The notes beneath the pieces are model-generated. The model saw only the letters and a program-made list of their open reading frames with translations. It ran no database searches and was not told the origin of the DNA. DNA of 43,138 nt, taken from assembly GCA_945879015.1 (NCBI GenBank), contig CAMCUO010000024.1:1-43138 (forward strand), given 5' to 3'. Source of the stretch: Chitinophaga pinensis. Lineage in GTDB: Bacteria > Bacteroidota > Bacteroidia > 2-12-FULL-35-15. Shown in pieces: positions 16,620 to 25,046 of this stretch (positions are counted from its first letter, which is position 1; every line of letters starts with the position of its first letter). The translations under genes and the position numbers were made by a program.

Positions 16620-19451
16620 TTACAACTTCGCTTTTACTTCCACCATTTCGTATCCTTCAATAATATCACCCACTTTAATATCGTTAAATCCGTTGATGTT
16701 TAATCCGCATTCAAAACCTTTGTTTACTTCTTTCACATCATCTTTGAAACGTTTTAATGAACCAAGTTCTCCATCGTGTACAACAATTCCATCGCGGATA
16801 ATTCTCACTTTAGTATTTCTATTTACTTTTCCGTCTAACACAAAACATCCTGCAATCGTTCCCACTTTGGTGATGTTAAATACTTCGCGAATTTCGATAT
16901 TACAAACAACTTTTTCTTGGAATTCAGGAGCTAACATTCCTTCCATTGCTGCTTGAATTTCTTCAATCGCTTTGTAGATAATAGAATATAAACGAATATC
17001 AATTTGTTCAACATCTGCAATCTTACGTGCAGTAGCTGATGGTCGCACCTGGAATCCAATAATAATTGCATTGGATGCAGAAGCTAATAATACATCGGAT
17101 TCAGAAATTGCTCCAACCGATTTATGAATAATTTTTACCTGAACTTTTTCAGTAGATAATTTTTGCAATGAATCTGCAAGAGCTTCTACCGAACCATCCA
17201 CGTCACCTTTCACAATTACGTTTAATTCCTTGAAATCGCCTATTGCTAAACGTCTTCCAATTTCATCCAATGTAATGTGTTTGTTGGTACGGATACCTTG
17301 TTCGCGTTGTAACTGTAAACGTTTTGCAGCAATTTCTCGTGCTTCACGTTCATCGTTCATGATGTGAAATTTATCACCCGCTTGTGGTGCACCGCTTAAA
17401 CCAAGCAAAGATACTGGCATTGCCGGTCCTGCTTCTTTTACAACTTGTCCGCGCTCATTATGTAATGCTTTTACTTTTCCACTGAAACATCCTGCCAATA
17501 CAATATCTCCAACTTTCAATGTTCCTGCTTCTACTAAAATTGTACTTACATATCCACGTCCTTTATCTAATTCAGATTCAATAACAGTTCCGCTTGCATT
17601 TTTATTTGGATTAGCTTTTAGGTTTAACATTTCTGCTTCCAATAAAACTTTTTCCAAAAGCTCATCAATGTTTAATCCTTTCTTAGCAGAGATTTCTTGG
17701 CACTGAACTTTTCCACCCCATTCTTCTACAAGAATATTCATTTGTGATAATGCTTCACGTATTTTATCAGGATTTGCTCCTGGCTTATCAATTTTATTTA
17801 TCGCAATAATAATTGGAACACCTGCTGCTTGTGCGTGATTGATAGCTTCTGTTGTTTGAGGCATTACACTGTCATCAGCAGCAACTACAATAATTGCAAC
17901 ATCTGTTACTTGAGCACCACGAGCACGCATCGCTGTAAAGGCTTCGTGTCCTGGGGTATCAAGGAACGTAATAGTTTTTCCTGAATCTAAAGTTACATTG
18001 TAAGCACCAATGTGCTGAGTGATACCACCCGCTTCACCTGCAATTACGTTTGCTTTACGGATATAATCCAGCAAAGATGTTTTACCATGATCAACGTGAC
18101 CCATTACGGTTACAATTGGTGAACGATCTAATAATTGGTCTTCAGTATCTTCTACTTCTTTAATAGCTTCTTGTACTTCAACAGAAACAAATTCCAATTG
18201 GTATCCAAATTCTTCGGCAACAATAGCAATGGTTTCAGCATCCAATCGTTGATTGATGGAAACAAACATTCCTAAACTCATACAAGTAGAAATAATTTCG
18301 TTTACCGAAATATCCATCATCTGTGCTAACTGATTTGCCGAAACAAATTCAGTTACTTTGATAATCTTTTTTTCTGCTTCTACTTGGTCAGCTGCTTCTT
18401 GAATTCGTTCACTAGCGATATCACGCTTTGATTTACGGTATTTCGAAGCTTTTGATTTTCCTGCACCACTTAATCTTGCAAGTGTTTCTTTTACTTGTGC
18501 TGCAACTTGATCTGGGGTTAATTCAACTTTCGGAGCGCGAGGATTAAATTTTCCTCTCGGTCCGCCCGAATTTTGTGCAGTAATAGGGTATTGTTTTCTT
18601 GGAGTATCATTTGTTTTTGCTGCTCCTTCGGTTCCTGGTTTTTTATTAGGATCCCAAGTGTCGCCAAGTGTCGCACCACCAAAACTTTTCTTAATACGTT
18701 TACGTTTCTTTTTGTTATCCGCATTAGTAGCCGAGGAGGATGCAACTGGATTTTTTTTACGTTCTTCTTTAATAGGAAGATCGATTTTCCCCATAATTTT
18801 AGGACCTTCTAGCTTCTCTACTTTTGTTTCGTAAAAATCTACTTTTGTAGGTTGTTCCGTTTCTGGAATTGTAGTTGTTTCTTCTACAACATCGAGTGGA
18901 GTAGAAGTGTCAGCAGCATCTTTTTTAGATTTCCCTTTTCCTTTAGCTGCAGTTTTAGATTTTTTCTCTTCTTTTGCTTCTTCTTCTTTTGTAGCTTTTG
19001 ATTTTTTAGCAGGTTTTGTTTTGCTATTAATAGAATCTAAATCAATTTTAGAAACAACAGTAAGTTTAACATCCGACTTAATAACTTCCTTCTCAACTTC
19101 CTTCGGTTTTTCAAAAACTTTTTCTTTAGGAGCAGGAATGTTTGGAATATTTTTAATGATGATGTCTTCTTCTTCTTCTTTCTTTCTTGATTCAGGTTTT
19201 TTACTCTCGTCTAACGTTATACTTTCTTTTTTAGCACGAGTGCTAGAAGTTACTTTTTGAGCATCTTCTTTTGCAGCTTTTTCAGATTGATATTCTTTTG
19301 CCAACAACGAATAATGTTCCTCGGAAATTTTGGCCATAGGATTATTATCAACTGTGTGGCCTTTCCCTTTAAGGAATTCGGTAATTGTCCCAATACTAAC
19401 ATTGAGCTCTTTAGCAACCTTACTTAATCGTTGTTCTTTGTTTTCTGACAT
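16620..19451 (-). CDS. infB: Translation initiation factor IF-2
   Basis: 943 aa GTPase that brings initiator tRNA to the 30S subunit. The N-terminal IF2_N domain ([20 protein letters not shown]) is followed by a long charged low-complexity region (about 60-330, with many Lys/Glu and [14 protein letters not shown] stretches). A second IF2_N-like segment follows ([18 protein letters not shown], about 370-420). The G domain starts near 448: [11 protein letters not shown] (G1), [15 protein letters not shown] (G3), NKIDKPGAN (G4). Domains II-IV follow to the end. It is the third gene of rimP-nusA-infB. Confidence 0.97.
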   Translation of the reverse strand: MSENKEQRLSKVAKELNVSIGTITEFLKGKGHTVDNNPMAKISEEHYSLLAKEYQSEKAAKEDAQKVTSSTRAKKESITLDESKKPESRKKEEEEDIIIKNIPNIPAPKEKVFEKPKEVEKEVIKSDVKLTVVSKIDLDSINSKTKPAKKSKATKEEEAKEEKKSKTAAKGKGKSKKDAADTSTPLDVVEETTTIPETEQPTKVDFYETKVEKLEGPKIMGKIDLPIKEERKKNPVASSSATNADNKKKRKRIKKSFGGATLGDTWDPNKKPGTEGAAKTNDTPRKQYPITAQNSGGPRGKFNPRAPKVELTPDQVAAQVKETLARLSGAGKSKASKYRKSKRDIASERIQEAADQVEAEKKIIKVTEFVSANQLAQMMDISVNEIISTCMSLGMFVSINQRLDAETIAIVAEEFGYQLEFVSVEVQEAIKEVEDTEDQLLDRSPIVTVMGHVDHGKTSLLDYIRKANVIAGEAGGITQHIGAYNVTLDSGKTITFLDTPGHEAFTAMRARGAQVTDVAIIVVAADDSVMPQTTEAINHAQAAGVPIIIAINKIDKPGANPDKIREALSQMNILVEEWGGKVQCQEISAKKGLNIDELLEKVLLEAEMLNLKANPNKNASGTVIESELDKGRGYVSTILVEAGTLKVGDIVLAGCFSGKVKALHNERGQVVKEAGPAMPVSLLGLSGAPQAGDKFHIMNDEREAREIAAKRLQLQREQGIRTNKHITLDEIGRRLAIGDFKELNVIVKGDVDGSVEALADSLQKLSTEKVQVKIIHKSVGAISESDVLLASASNAIIIGFQVRPSATARKIADVEQIDIRLYSIIYKAIEEIQAAMEGMLAPEFQEKVVCNIEIREVFNITKVGTIAGCFVLDGKVNRNTKVRIIRDGIVVHDGELGSLKRFKDDVKEVNKGFECGLNINGFNDIKVGDIIEGYEMVEVKAKL

Positions 19452-19471
19452 ATACTTTTCTAAAAAGTTTA

Positions 19472-19544
19472 CTACGAAATACGAATCTTAACGAAATACG
19501 AATAAGATGTATTTCATTCGTAATTCGCTATTCGTATTTCGTAG
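19472..19544. repeat. 15-bp perfect inverted repeat filling the nusA-infB gap
   Basis: CTACGAAATACGAAT (19472-19486) is the exact reverse complement of ATTCGTATTTCGTAG (19530-19544). Another copy of ACGAAATACGAAT (19491-19503) and inverted partial words lie between them. The right arm ends 1 bp before the nusA stop codon. It would form a large AT-rich stem in the mRNA; no clean T-tract follows. Confidence 0.65.
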
Positions 19545-19545
19545 G

Positions 19546-20796
19546 TTATTCAAATTCAGATTGTAAAATTGCTTTTACTTCTGTTACAGTTACTTCTTCT
19601 AAATCGGTACGTTTAACCAATTCTTCAGTAGATAATTCCAATACACTTTTCGCTGTATCGCAACCAATATTTTTTAATTCATCAATAATCCAGCTTTCAA
19701 TTTCATCTGAAAATTCTTCTAAATCCACATCCTCTAAATCGATATCTGTATCACGATAAACGTCAATTTCATACCCTGTTAATTTTCCAGCAAGTTTAAT
19801 ATTGTGCCCGCCTTTTCCAATTGCTAATGAAACTTGATCAGGTTTTAAAAACACCTCAGCACGTTTAGTATCTTCGTCAATTTTAACAGAAGTAATTTTA
19901 GCCGGACTCAAAGCACGAGTAATAAATAAAGAAGAATTACTTGTGTAATTAATTACGTCAATATTTTCGTTACGCAATTCACGAACGATTCCATGGATAC
20001 GAGAACCTTTCATACCAACACATGCACCAACTGGGTCAATTCTGTCGTCGTAAGATTCTACAGCAACTTTTGCTCTTTCTCCTGGTTCACGAACAATCTT
20101 TTTGATAGTGATTAATCCGTCAAAAACTTCCGGAACTTCCATTTCAAATAAACGCTCAAGGAAAGCAGGTGATGTGCGAGAAAGAACAATTACTGGTGAA
20201 TTGTTTTTCATATCCACACGTTGAACAACTGCTTTTAATGTATCTCCTTTTTTGAAGAAATCGGAAGGAATTTGTTCTGTTTTAGGCAACAACAATTCAT
20301 TTCCATCCTCATCTAATATAAGCAATTCTTTTTTCCAGATTTGATAAACTTCTCCGGTCATAATCTCGCCTACTTTTTCTTTATATTTTTTATATAAACT
20401 ATCTTTTTCTAATTCTAAAATTTTAGAAACTAAGTTTTGACGAACAGCCAATACAGCGCGTCTTCCAAAATGTTCTAATTTAACTGGAGTAACAACCTCT
20501 TCTCCTAGATCAAGATCAGCATCAATTTTCTTTGCTTCAGCTAAAGAAATATGCTTCGCTTCATCATAATCAAAACTATCATCTGCGAATTCATCATCTA
20601 CTACTTCACGGTTATGCCAAATTTCGATATCGCCACGATCTGGATTTACGATAATATCGAAATTTTCATCGGAGCCATATTTTTTTAACAACATACTACG
20701 AAATACATCTTCAATGATGCTCATTAATGTTGCTCTGTCGATGTTTTTTACTTCTTTGAATTCTGAGAACGATTCAATTAGATTAATACTTTCCAT
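19546..20796 (-). CDS. nusA: Transcription termination/antitermination factor NusA
   Basis: 416 aa RNA-polymerase-associated factor. N-terminal domain (residues 1 to about 130), S1 domain (about 130-200, GEVYQIWKKELLILDEDGNE), then KH domains (RVDMKNNSPVIVLSRT before them; ERAKVAVESYDDRIDPVGAC, GMKGSRIHGIVREL; KPDQVSLAIGKGGHNIKLA). A short C-terminal helix-hairpin part ends the protein, with no long acidic repeats. The start is 11 bp after the rimP stop, showing tight co-transcription. Confidence 0.97.
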   Translation of the reverse strand: MESINLIESFSEFKEVKNIDRATLMSIIEDVFRSMLLKKYGSDENFDIIVNPDRGDIEIWHNREVVDDEFADDSFDYDEAKHISLAEAKKIDADLDLGEEVVTPVKLEHFGRRAVLAVRQNLVSKILELEKDSLYKKYKEKVGEIMTGEVYQIWKKELLILDEDGNELLLPKTEQIPSDFFKKGDTLKAVVQRVDMKNNSPVIVLSRTSPAFLERLFEMEVPEVFDGLITIKKIVREPGERAKVAVESYDDRIDPVGACVGMKGSRIHGIVRELRNENIDVINYTSNSSLFITRALSPAKITSVKIDEDTKRAEVFLKPDQVSLAIGKGGHNIKLAGKLTGYEIDVYRDTDIDLEDVDLEEFSDEIESWIIDELKNIGCDTAKSVLELSTEELVKRTDLEEVTVTEVKAILQSEFE

Positions 20797-20807
20797 TTTT
20801 TTAATGA

Positions 20808-21272
20808 TTAAAATGATATTACAATTTTAGTTTCTTTGATTTGATTAAATGTTAAATTGATATTATTGATAATTAATTGTTTTCCTTTTTTACCCGCTAA
20901 ACGTTCTTTCGATTTGCTTTCGAGTTCTATTCCTAAATTACTGGCTTTCAATAATTTGCCACTTAATTTTTTGCCTTCTTTGGTAACTATATCTACCTGT
21001 TTGCCAATATTTTTTTGATATTGACGAAGAATTTTAAAAGGTTCCGAAAGTCCTGGGGACATAACATTCAGCTCAAAATCTTCTGATTCTCTATCTAAGC
21101 TAGCCTCAATATGGCGACTCATTGCCACACAATCGCTGATAGAAACTCCTTTGTCATTATCTAAAAGAACGATAATCTTGTTTCCTGACTTTACGGCTAT
21201 ATCTACAATAAAATTAGTGCTTTCAGCAAGTTTCTCTTCAGCAATTTTTTGTATTCTATCTACCGTAATCAT
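20808..21272 (-). CDS. rimP: Ribosome maturation factor RimP
   Basis: 154 aa cytoplasmic factor for 30S subunit maturation. Typical segments are visible: ISDCVAMSRHIEASLD and FELNVMSPGLSEPFK (the VSSPG-like motif). It is the first gene of the rimP-nusA-infB operon. A perfect promoter lies upstream and a strong terminator-like hairpin ends 15 nt before the start codon, suggesting attenuation in the leader. Confidence 0.95.
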   Translation of the reverse strand: MITVDRIQKIAEEKLAESTNFIVDIAVKSGNKIIVLLDNDKGVSISDCVAMSRHIEASLDRESEDFELNVMSPGLSEPFKILRQYQKNIGKQVDIVTKEGKKLSGKLLKASNLGIELESKSKERLAGKKGKQLIINNINLTFNQIKETKIVISF

Positions 21273-21287
21273 GTCAATTATATGAAT

Positions 21288-21317
21288 AAAAAGAGGGGAC
21301 TTCTGTCCCCTCTTTTT
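21288..21317 (-). promoter_or_regulatory. Terminator-like hairpin in the rimP leader (candidate attenuator)
   Basis: AAAAAGAGGGGAC and GTCCCCTCTTTTT form a perfect 13-bp stem with a 4-nt loop. On the minus strand it ends in TTTTTATT, the form of an intrinsic terminator, but it lies between the promoter (21343-21373) and the rimP ATG at 21272, 15 nt before the start. There is no gene on the plus strand for it to terminate. Attenuation, or control of start-codon access, is inferred. Confidence 0.65.
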
Positions 21318-21342
21318 CTATTGTTAATCTATTTTAGCGATG

Positions 21343-21373
21343 CAAAGATACATCATTCTTTCTTATTTGCAAA
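21343..21373 (-). promoter_or_regulatory. Promoter of rimP-nusA-infB
   Basis: On the minus strand TTTG (21370-21373), 19 nt, then TATCTTTG (21343-21350): a perfect Bacteroidota promoter. The leader would be about 65 nt. Confidence 0.7.
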
Positions 21374-21457
21374 TTTTTTTCAAGTAGCCTATGCTAACAA
21401 AATTTTGTTTAATAGGTTTTTTACAGTAACCTTTCTTGATAAATTTGCGTCTAATTG

Positions 21458-21488
21458 ATAAATATGACTTGTTTTTTATCTATTTTTG
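21458..21488 (+). promoter_or_regulatory. Probable promoter of the small membrane protein at 21524
   Basis: TATTTTTG (21481-21488) matches TAnnTTTG. The only candidate -33 is a TTG at 21455-21457, with 23 nt spacing. The leader would be about 30 nt. Confidence 0.4.
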
Positions 21489-21523
21489 CTTAAGGCTACT
21501 CCAAAATTAAATATTTCGCACAA

Positions 21524-21943
21524 ATGAATATAAAAAATAATGTTATGGAAATCACACACACAAAGGCCATAAAAATGAGTTTTGGCGGCACTTTCAAGGG
21601 ATTTGGTTTACTATTCATTTTCTTCTTTTCAACTCTTAATTTTTCATTTTCGCAAGCGGCTGATTCACTTCCAGCTGATACCGCTGCTACTATTTCTTCT
21701 GAATCTGCGGGTCCATCTTTGGAAAATATTACTAAAAACTTAGCAAATACTAATGCTGAGCTTGAAAAAATCCGCAAAGAGGAAATCATGAGCTATATTT
21801 ATATGGTCTTGGGCTTTTCGGTTGTAATTGGAATTGCTTGGTTTACAACAGTTCTGGCAAAAAAACGCAAAAAGAAAGATAATGAAGTTCGTGCTATCAG
21901 AATGCAACACATGAAGCACAAAACACATCACCCAAGAAGGTAA
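21524..21943 (+). CDS. Small exported or membrane protein, function unknown
   Basis: 139 aa. An N-terminal hydrophobic stretch (about residues 24-43, ending FSFSQA) looks like a signal peptide. A Ser/Ala-rich and then coiled-coil-like segment (LENITKNLANTNAELEKIRK) follows. One membrane helix (about 90-111) precedes a strongly basic, His-containing tail (AKKRKKKDN, KHKTHHPRR), presumably cytoplasmic. ATGs at codons 1, 8 and 18 are possible. The stop codon directly abuts the stop of the convergent gene. Not recognised. Confidence 0.7.
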   Translation: MNIKNNVMEITHTKAIKMSFGGTFKGFGLLFIFFFSTLNFSFSQAADSLPADTAATISSESAGPSLENITKNLANTNAELEKIRKEEIMSYIYMVLGFSVVIGIAWFTTVLAKKRKKKDNEVRAIRMQHMKHKTHHPRR

Positions 21944-23695
21944 TTAATTCACTTTTTCGCCTTTTTTATAGGTGGTTTCCATCATAATATTCCCATTCTT
22001 TTCATAATAGGTCCATTTGCCATGTGGCTTGCTTTCGCTGTAAGTTCTCTTTTTGTCTTTAGCTGTTTTTGTAACCAGAGTGTAAGATGTAGTACTTTTT
22101 AATTTTGCATCCTCATACCAAGCTTTACAATCCCCACTCAATTTTCCATCCTTAAAGGTCTGTTCCATTGATTTTACTCCTGTTTCGTAATAATTTGTCC
22201 ATAATCCATTTGGTTTGTCATAAGTATAGTCACCTTCGCTTTCTTTAAAGCCATAAGGTGTCCATGTAATCCAATGACCTTCTTTATTCCCTTTTGTATA
22301 AGACCCTTCTTCTTTTATTTTACCATTATCAAAATAGTATTTCCATGCTCCATCTTTTAAGTCGCCCTTAAAAAACCCTTCGTAATTCGGACTTTTATTT
22401 GGAAACCAAGCCTTCCAGCTTCCTTCCATGACAGCCATTTTGAAATTCCCTTCATTTTTCATAGCTCCATTGTCAAACCATGAATACCATGTTCCATTTT
22501 CTTTTCCGTTTACAAAGTTTCCTTCTTCTAACTTTTGTCCGCTTTCATACCATGTTGTCCATAAATTGGTTTTTGCGTTTTCTTTGTAATGCCCTTCTTT
22601 CCATTTGTTGCCATCATTATAAAAATAGGTCCAAAGGCTGTCCATTTGATCGTTCTTATAATAGCCTTCGGTTTCTCTTGTTCCGTTGTTATACCAATAC
22701 ATCCATTTTCCTGTTCGGAGATTATCTGCCAACGTTCCTTCAATCTGCATCTTGCCATTTACATTGTAAAACTTCCAGTATCCGTTTTTTTTATCGTTTA
22801 CAAATTGACCTTCACTTTTTATAGTTCCATTAATAAACCAGTTGGTGCATTTCCCATTTTTTTTGCCTTTTAGATAATTTACTACAAAATCTTTTTCTCC
22901 TCCAGTCATAAAAAACATCCACTCTCCATCCATTCTTCCATCTTTATAACTTCCTTCGCCTTTCTTTTTGCCATTGTCAAATACGAGGGTAAATTTTCCG
23001 TTGCCGTTTTTAATGGGTTGCTCTCCGTTTTCAAACCAAAGATTCATCAACAGCACTTCATCTTTTTCATGTTGTAATTCTTGTTTTGGTTTTCCGCTTC
23101 TGTAATATTCTTTCCCAAGCCCAGTTTCTTTATCATTTTTATATTGTCCTTCTTTTTGTTTTGTTCCATTGGAATACCAACCGGTATATGCTCCGTTAGC
23201 GAAATTATTTTTGAAATTTCCTTCGCTTTCTTTTTGTCCGTTTTCATAATAATAAATCCAAGCGCCTTCTTTTTTTCCAGCAATATAAATTTCAGTGCTT
23301 TTTATTTTACCTGATTCATGCCATCCTGTCCAAGTGCTGTCTGGTTTATCATCTTTAAAAAATGTTTCTTGTGCTTTGTTTCCGCTGATGTACCAATATT
23401 TCCAAACGCCATATTTTTTTCCTGCCAAATATGTTTCTTCTGATTTTACTTTTTTTCCTGGATAGTAAGCAATAAATTTTCCGTTTTCTTTTCCTTTCAG
23501 AAACATGCCTTCTTTTGCTATTTCTCCGTTTTCGTACCAAGCCATAAATTTTCCATCCTGCATTCCGTCTTTAATTAGTTGCTCACTTTTTTTCTTAGTT
23601 TGAGCAACATCCCAGAACTCCGTAATTAGTTGAGCAAGCGAAAAATTTGCGATAAGCAGAAGTATGGAAACTGTTAATATTTTTTTCATAATCAA
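21944..23695 (-). CDS. Exported YwqK/MORN-type repeat protein
   Basis: 583 aa with a signal peptide (MKKILTVSILLLIANFSLAQ after a possible MI extension). The rest consists of about 22 repeats of 23-24 residues with the pattern NGxxKxEGxYxxGKxxGxWxxWY, the YwqK/MORN_2 repeat. Such repeats form extended beta-hairpin arrays. Databases often call this family a toxin-antitoxin YwqK antitoxin, but nothing here supports a toxin partner: the neighbours are an OmpA-family lipoprotein and a small membrane protein. A surface or periplasmic scaffold role is more likely. One repeat near residues 220-245 is longer (NGEQPIKNGNGKFTLVFDNG). Confidence 0.85.
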   Translation of the reverse strand: MIMKKILTVSILLLIANFSLAQLITEFWDVAQTKKKSEQLIKDGMQDGKFMAWYENGEIAKEGMFLKGKENGKFIAYYPGKKVKSEETYLAGKKYGVWKYWYISGNKAQETFFKDDKPDSTWTGWHESGKIKSTEIYIAGKKEGAWIYYYENGQKESEGNFKNNFANGAYTGWYSNGTKQKEGQYKNDKETGLGKEYYRSGKPKQELQHEKDEVLLMNLWFENGEQPIKNGNGKFTLVFDNGKKKGEGSYKDGRMDGEWMFFMTGGEKDFVVNYLKGKKNGKCTNWFINGTIKSEGQFVNDKKNGYWKFYNVNGKMQIEGTLADNLRTGKWMYWYNNGTRETEGYYKNDQMDSLWTYFYNDGNKWKEGHYKENAKTNLWTTWYESGQKLEEGNFVNGKENGTWYSWFDNGAMKNEGNFKMAVMEGSWKAWFPNKSPNYEGFFKGDLKDGAWKYYFDNGKIKEEGSYTKGNKEGHWITWTPYGFKESEGDYTYDKPNGLWTNYYETGVKSMEQTFKDGKLSGDCKAWYEDAKLKSTTSYTLVTKTAKDKKRTYSESKPHGKWTYYEKNGNIMMETTYKKGEKVN

Positions 23696-23745
23696 TAGTA
23701 ATAGTTATATAATAACGCAGAATTTTGTAAATGTTACATTCATTT

Positions 23746-23812
23746 AAAAGAAAAAAAGAAAATCGAGGGCATCAATTTTCTTTTTTTCTTTTCATCCCTG
23801 CCCACCGGCAGG
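23746..23812. terminator. 18-bp A/G-rich inverted repeat and small REP hairpin after ompA
   Basis: AAAAGAAAAAAAGAAAAT (23746-23763) is the exact reverse complement of ATTTTCTTTTTTTCTTTT (23775-23792), with an 11-nt loop. On the minus strand this would terminate the OmpA-family gene. Between it and the gene is CCTGCC-cacc-GGCAGG (23797-23812), a common dispersed hairpin. Confidence 0.55.
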
Positions 23813-23824
23813 AATGCAATAAAA

Positions 23825-24835
23825 TTAATTTGATTCTAAAACTTTTAATAACTCATCTAATTTAGGAGTTAAAATAATTTCAGTTCTGCGATTTTTTTTG
23901 CGTGCATCACTTGTCTTTGCTGGATCAATTGGAAAATACTCTCCTCGTCCACTAGCAGTTAAACGTTTTGGATCAACAGAACTGTTTTTTGTAATAATCT
24001 TTACAATAGATGTAGCACGGATAACACTCAAATCCCAATTGTCTTTGATTTCACCTTTACCAGCCATTGGAACATCATCGGTATGTCCTTCAATCATTAC
24101 ATTGATGTCCGTATTTTGTTCCAATACCTTTGCTACCTTTTTTAAAGCATCTACCCCTTTTGTTTCAACAGTTGTACTTCCTGATGCGAACAATAAACTT
24201 TCATCCATAGAAACATATACTTTACCATTTTTTTGAGTGATGGTTAGTCCTTTGCCTTCAAATCCTAACAAAGCATCAGATAATTTTTTTCTCAATTCAT
24301 TTGCAGCTTCATCTTTCTTTTTCAAGATGTCTTCTAACTCAGCAACACGTGCTTCACGTTTTTTTAATTCAGCTGTTAATTCATCCAAGCTTTTCTTTTG
24401 AGCATTTAATTGCGCTTCCAACAATTTCAACTCATCTTGTTTTTTCAAAAGCTGTTCTTGAGTCATCTGCAATTCGCCAGAAAGTTTTTTAGTATCTGCT
24501 AAATTGCCTTCTAATAAACGATTGTATTTATCAAGTAATTGTTCATTGATTTGATTTAGCTTGTCGTATTTTGAAGTAAGACTTCTATAACTAGTTCCAA
24601 CAATTGAAGTATCTTTTTGAAGACCCGTGATTGCTTTGTAATCGTCCGCCATTTGTTTTGTAGCTTCTTTCAACTTGGTATCACATTCCATTGAACTTGT
24701 TTTTAAAGTGGCAAGTTCTTTTTCAGAGCTCTCTCTTTTTGCTTGTTCTTCTTCTAGTTTTCTTTGAGGAACACAAGAAAACATTCCACAGGTGAGTGCA
24801 ATTATCAGACTATACTTTAAAGTGTTTTTACGCAT
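23825..24835 (-). CDS. OmpA-family lipoprotein with long coiled coil
   Basis: 336 aa from the chosen ATG at 24835. The frame continues to 24907, but that ATG lies at the promoter element, so the internal start (MRKNTLKYSLIIALTCGMFSC) is better. Lipobox Cys in GMFSC. A long coiled coil of Lys/Glu/Leu heptads follows (about residues 25-190: KRESSEKELATL, ELKKREARVAELEDILKKKD). The OmpA peptidoglycan-binding domain comes last (about 210-325), with GHTDDVPM, NWDLSVIRATSIV and the NRRTEI motif. It likely ties the outer membrane to peptidoglycan through a long stalk. Confidence 0.9.
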   Translation of the reverse strand: MRKNTLKYSLIIALTCGMFSCVPQRKLEEEQAKRESSEKELATLKTSSMECDTKLKEATKQMADDYKAITGLQKDTSIVGTSYRSLTSKYDKLNQINEQLLDKYNRLLEGNLADTKKLSGELQMTQEQLLKKQDELKLLEAQLNAQKKSLDELTAELKKREARVAELEDILKKKDEAANELRKKLSDALLGFEGKGLTITQKNGKVYVSMDESLLFASGSTTVETKGVDALKKVAKVLEQNTDINVMIEGHTDDVPMAGKGEIKDNWDLSVIRATSIVKIITKNSSVDPKRLTASGRGEYFPIDPAKTSDARKKNRRTEIILTPKLDELLKVLESN

Positions 24836-24904
24836 ATCACTTTTATTTTTTAAGGCATTTATGAATACTTCGTATTTCATTTTTTTGGATCTTTTAATTA
24901 TATA

Positions 24905-24912
24905 CAAAATTA
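24905..24912 (-). promoter_or_regulatory. -7 element (TAATTTTG) of the OmpA-family gene
   Basis: A TAnnTTTG match, about 70 nt before the ATG at 24835. It overlaps the more distal ATG at 24907 and so rules that start out if the promoter is real. No -33 TTTG is seen. Confidence 0.4.
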
Positions 24913-24993
24913 TCGATAATAGGCTGAGTTAATACTTGGGGGGAGGATTGTTTATTCACATAAATATATGTTGAATTTGTTAATAAAGGGTAT

Positions 24994-25026
24994 AAAAAAA
25001 GCCGCGAGTGTCAACTTCGTGGCTTT
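24994..25026 (-). terminator. Terminator after the ABC binding-protein gene
   Basis: On the minus strand AAAGCCACGA pairs with TCGCGGCTTT (one G-T pair) and is followed by a run of T, about 20 bp past the stop. Confidence 0.75.
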
Positions 25027-25046
25027 CTAAAAAAAAGGATTAAATA

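Noticed and set aside
21944..23695. Regular repeats that could suggest a CRISPR array
   Set aside because: They are codon-level traces of 23-24-residue protein repeats, diverged at the DNA level and without spacers.
21944..23695. Toxin-antitoxin system based on the YwqK name
   Set aside because: Signal peptide present, no toxin-like neighbour, and the family name does not prove this role.
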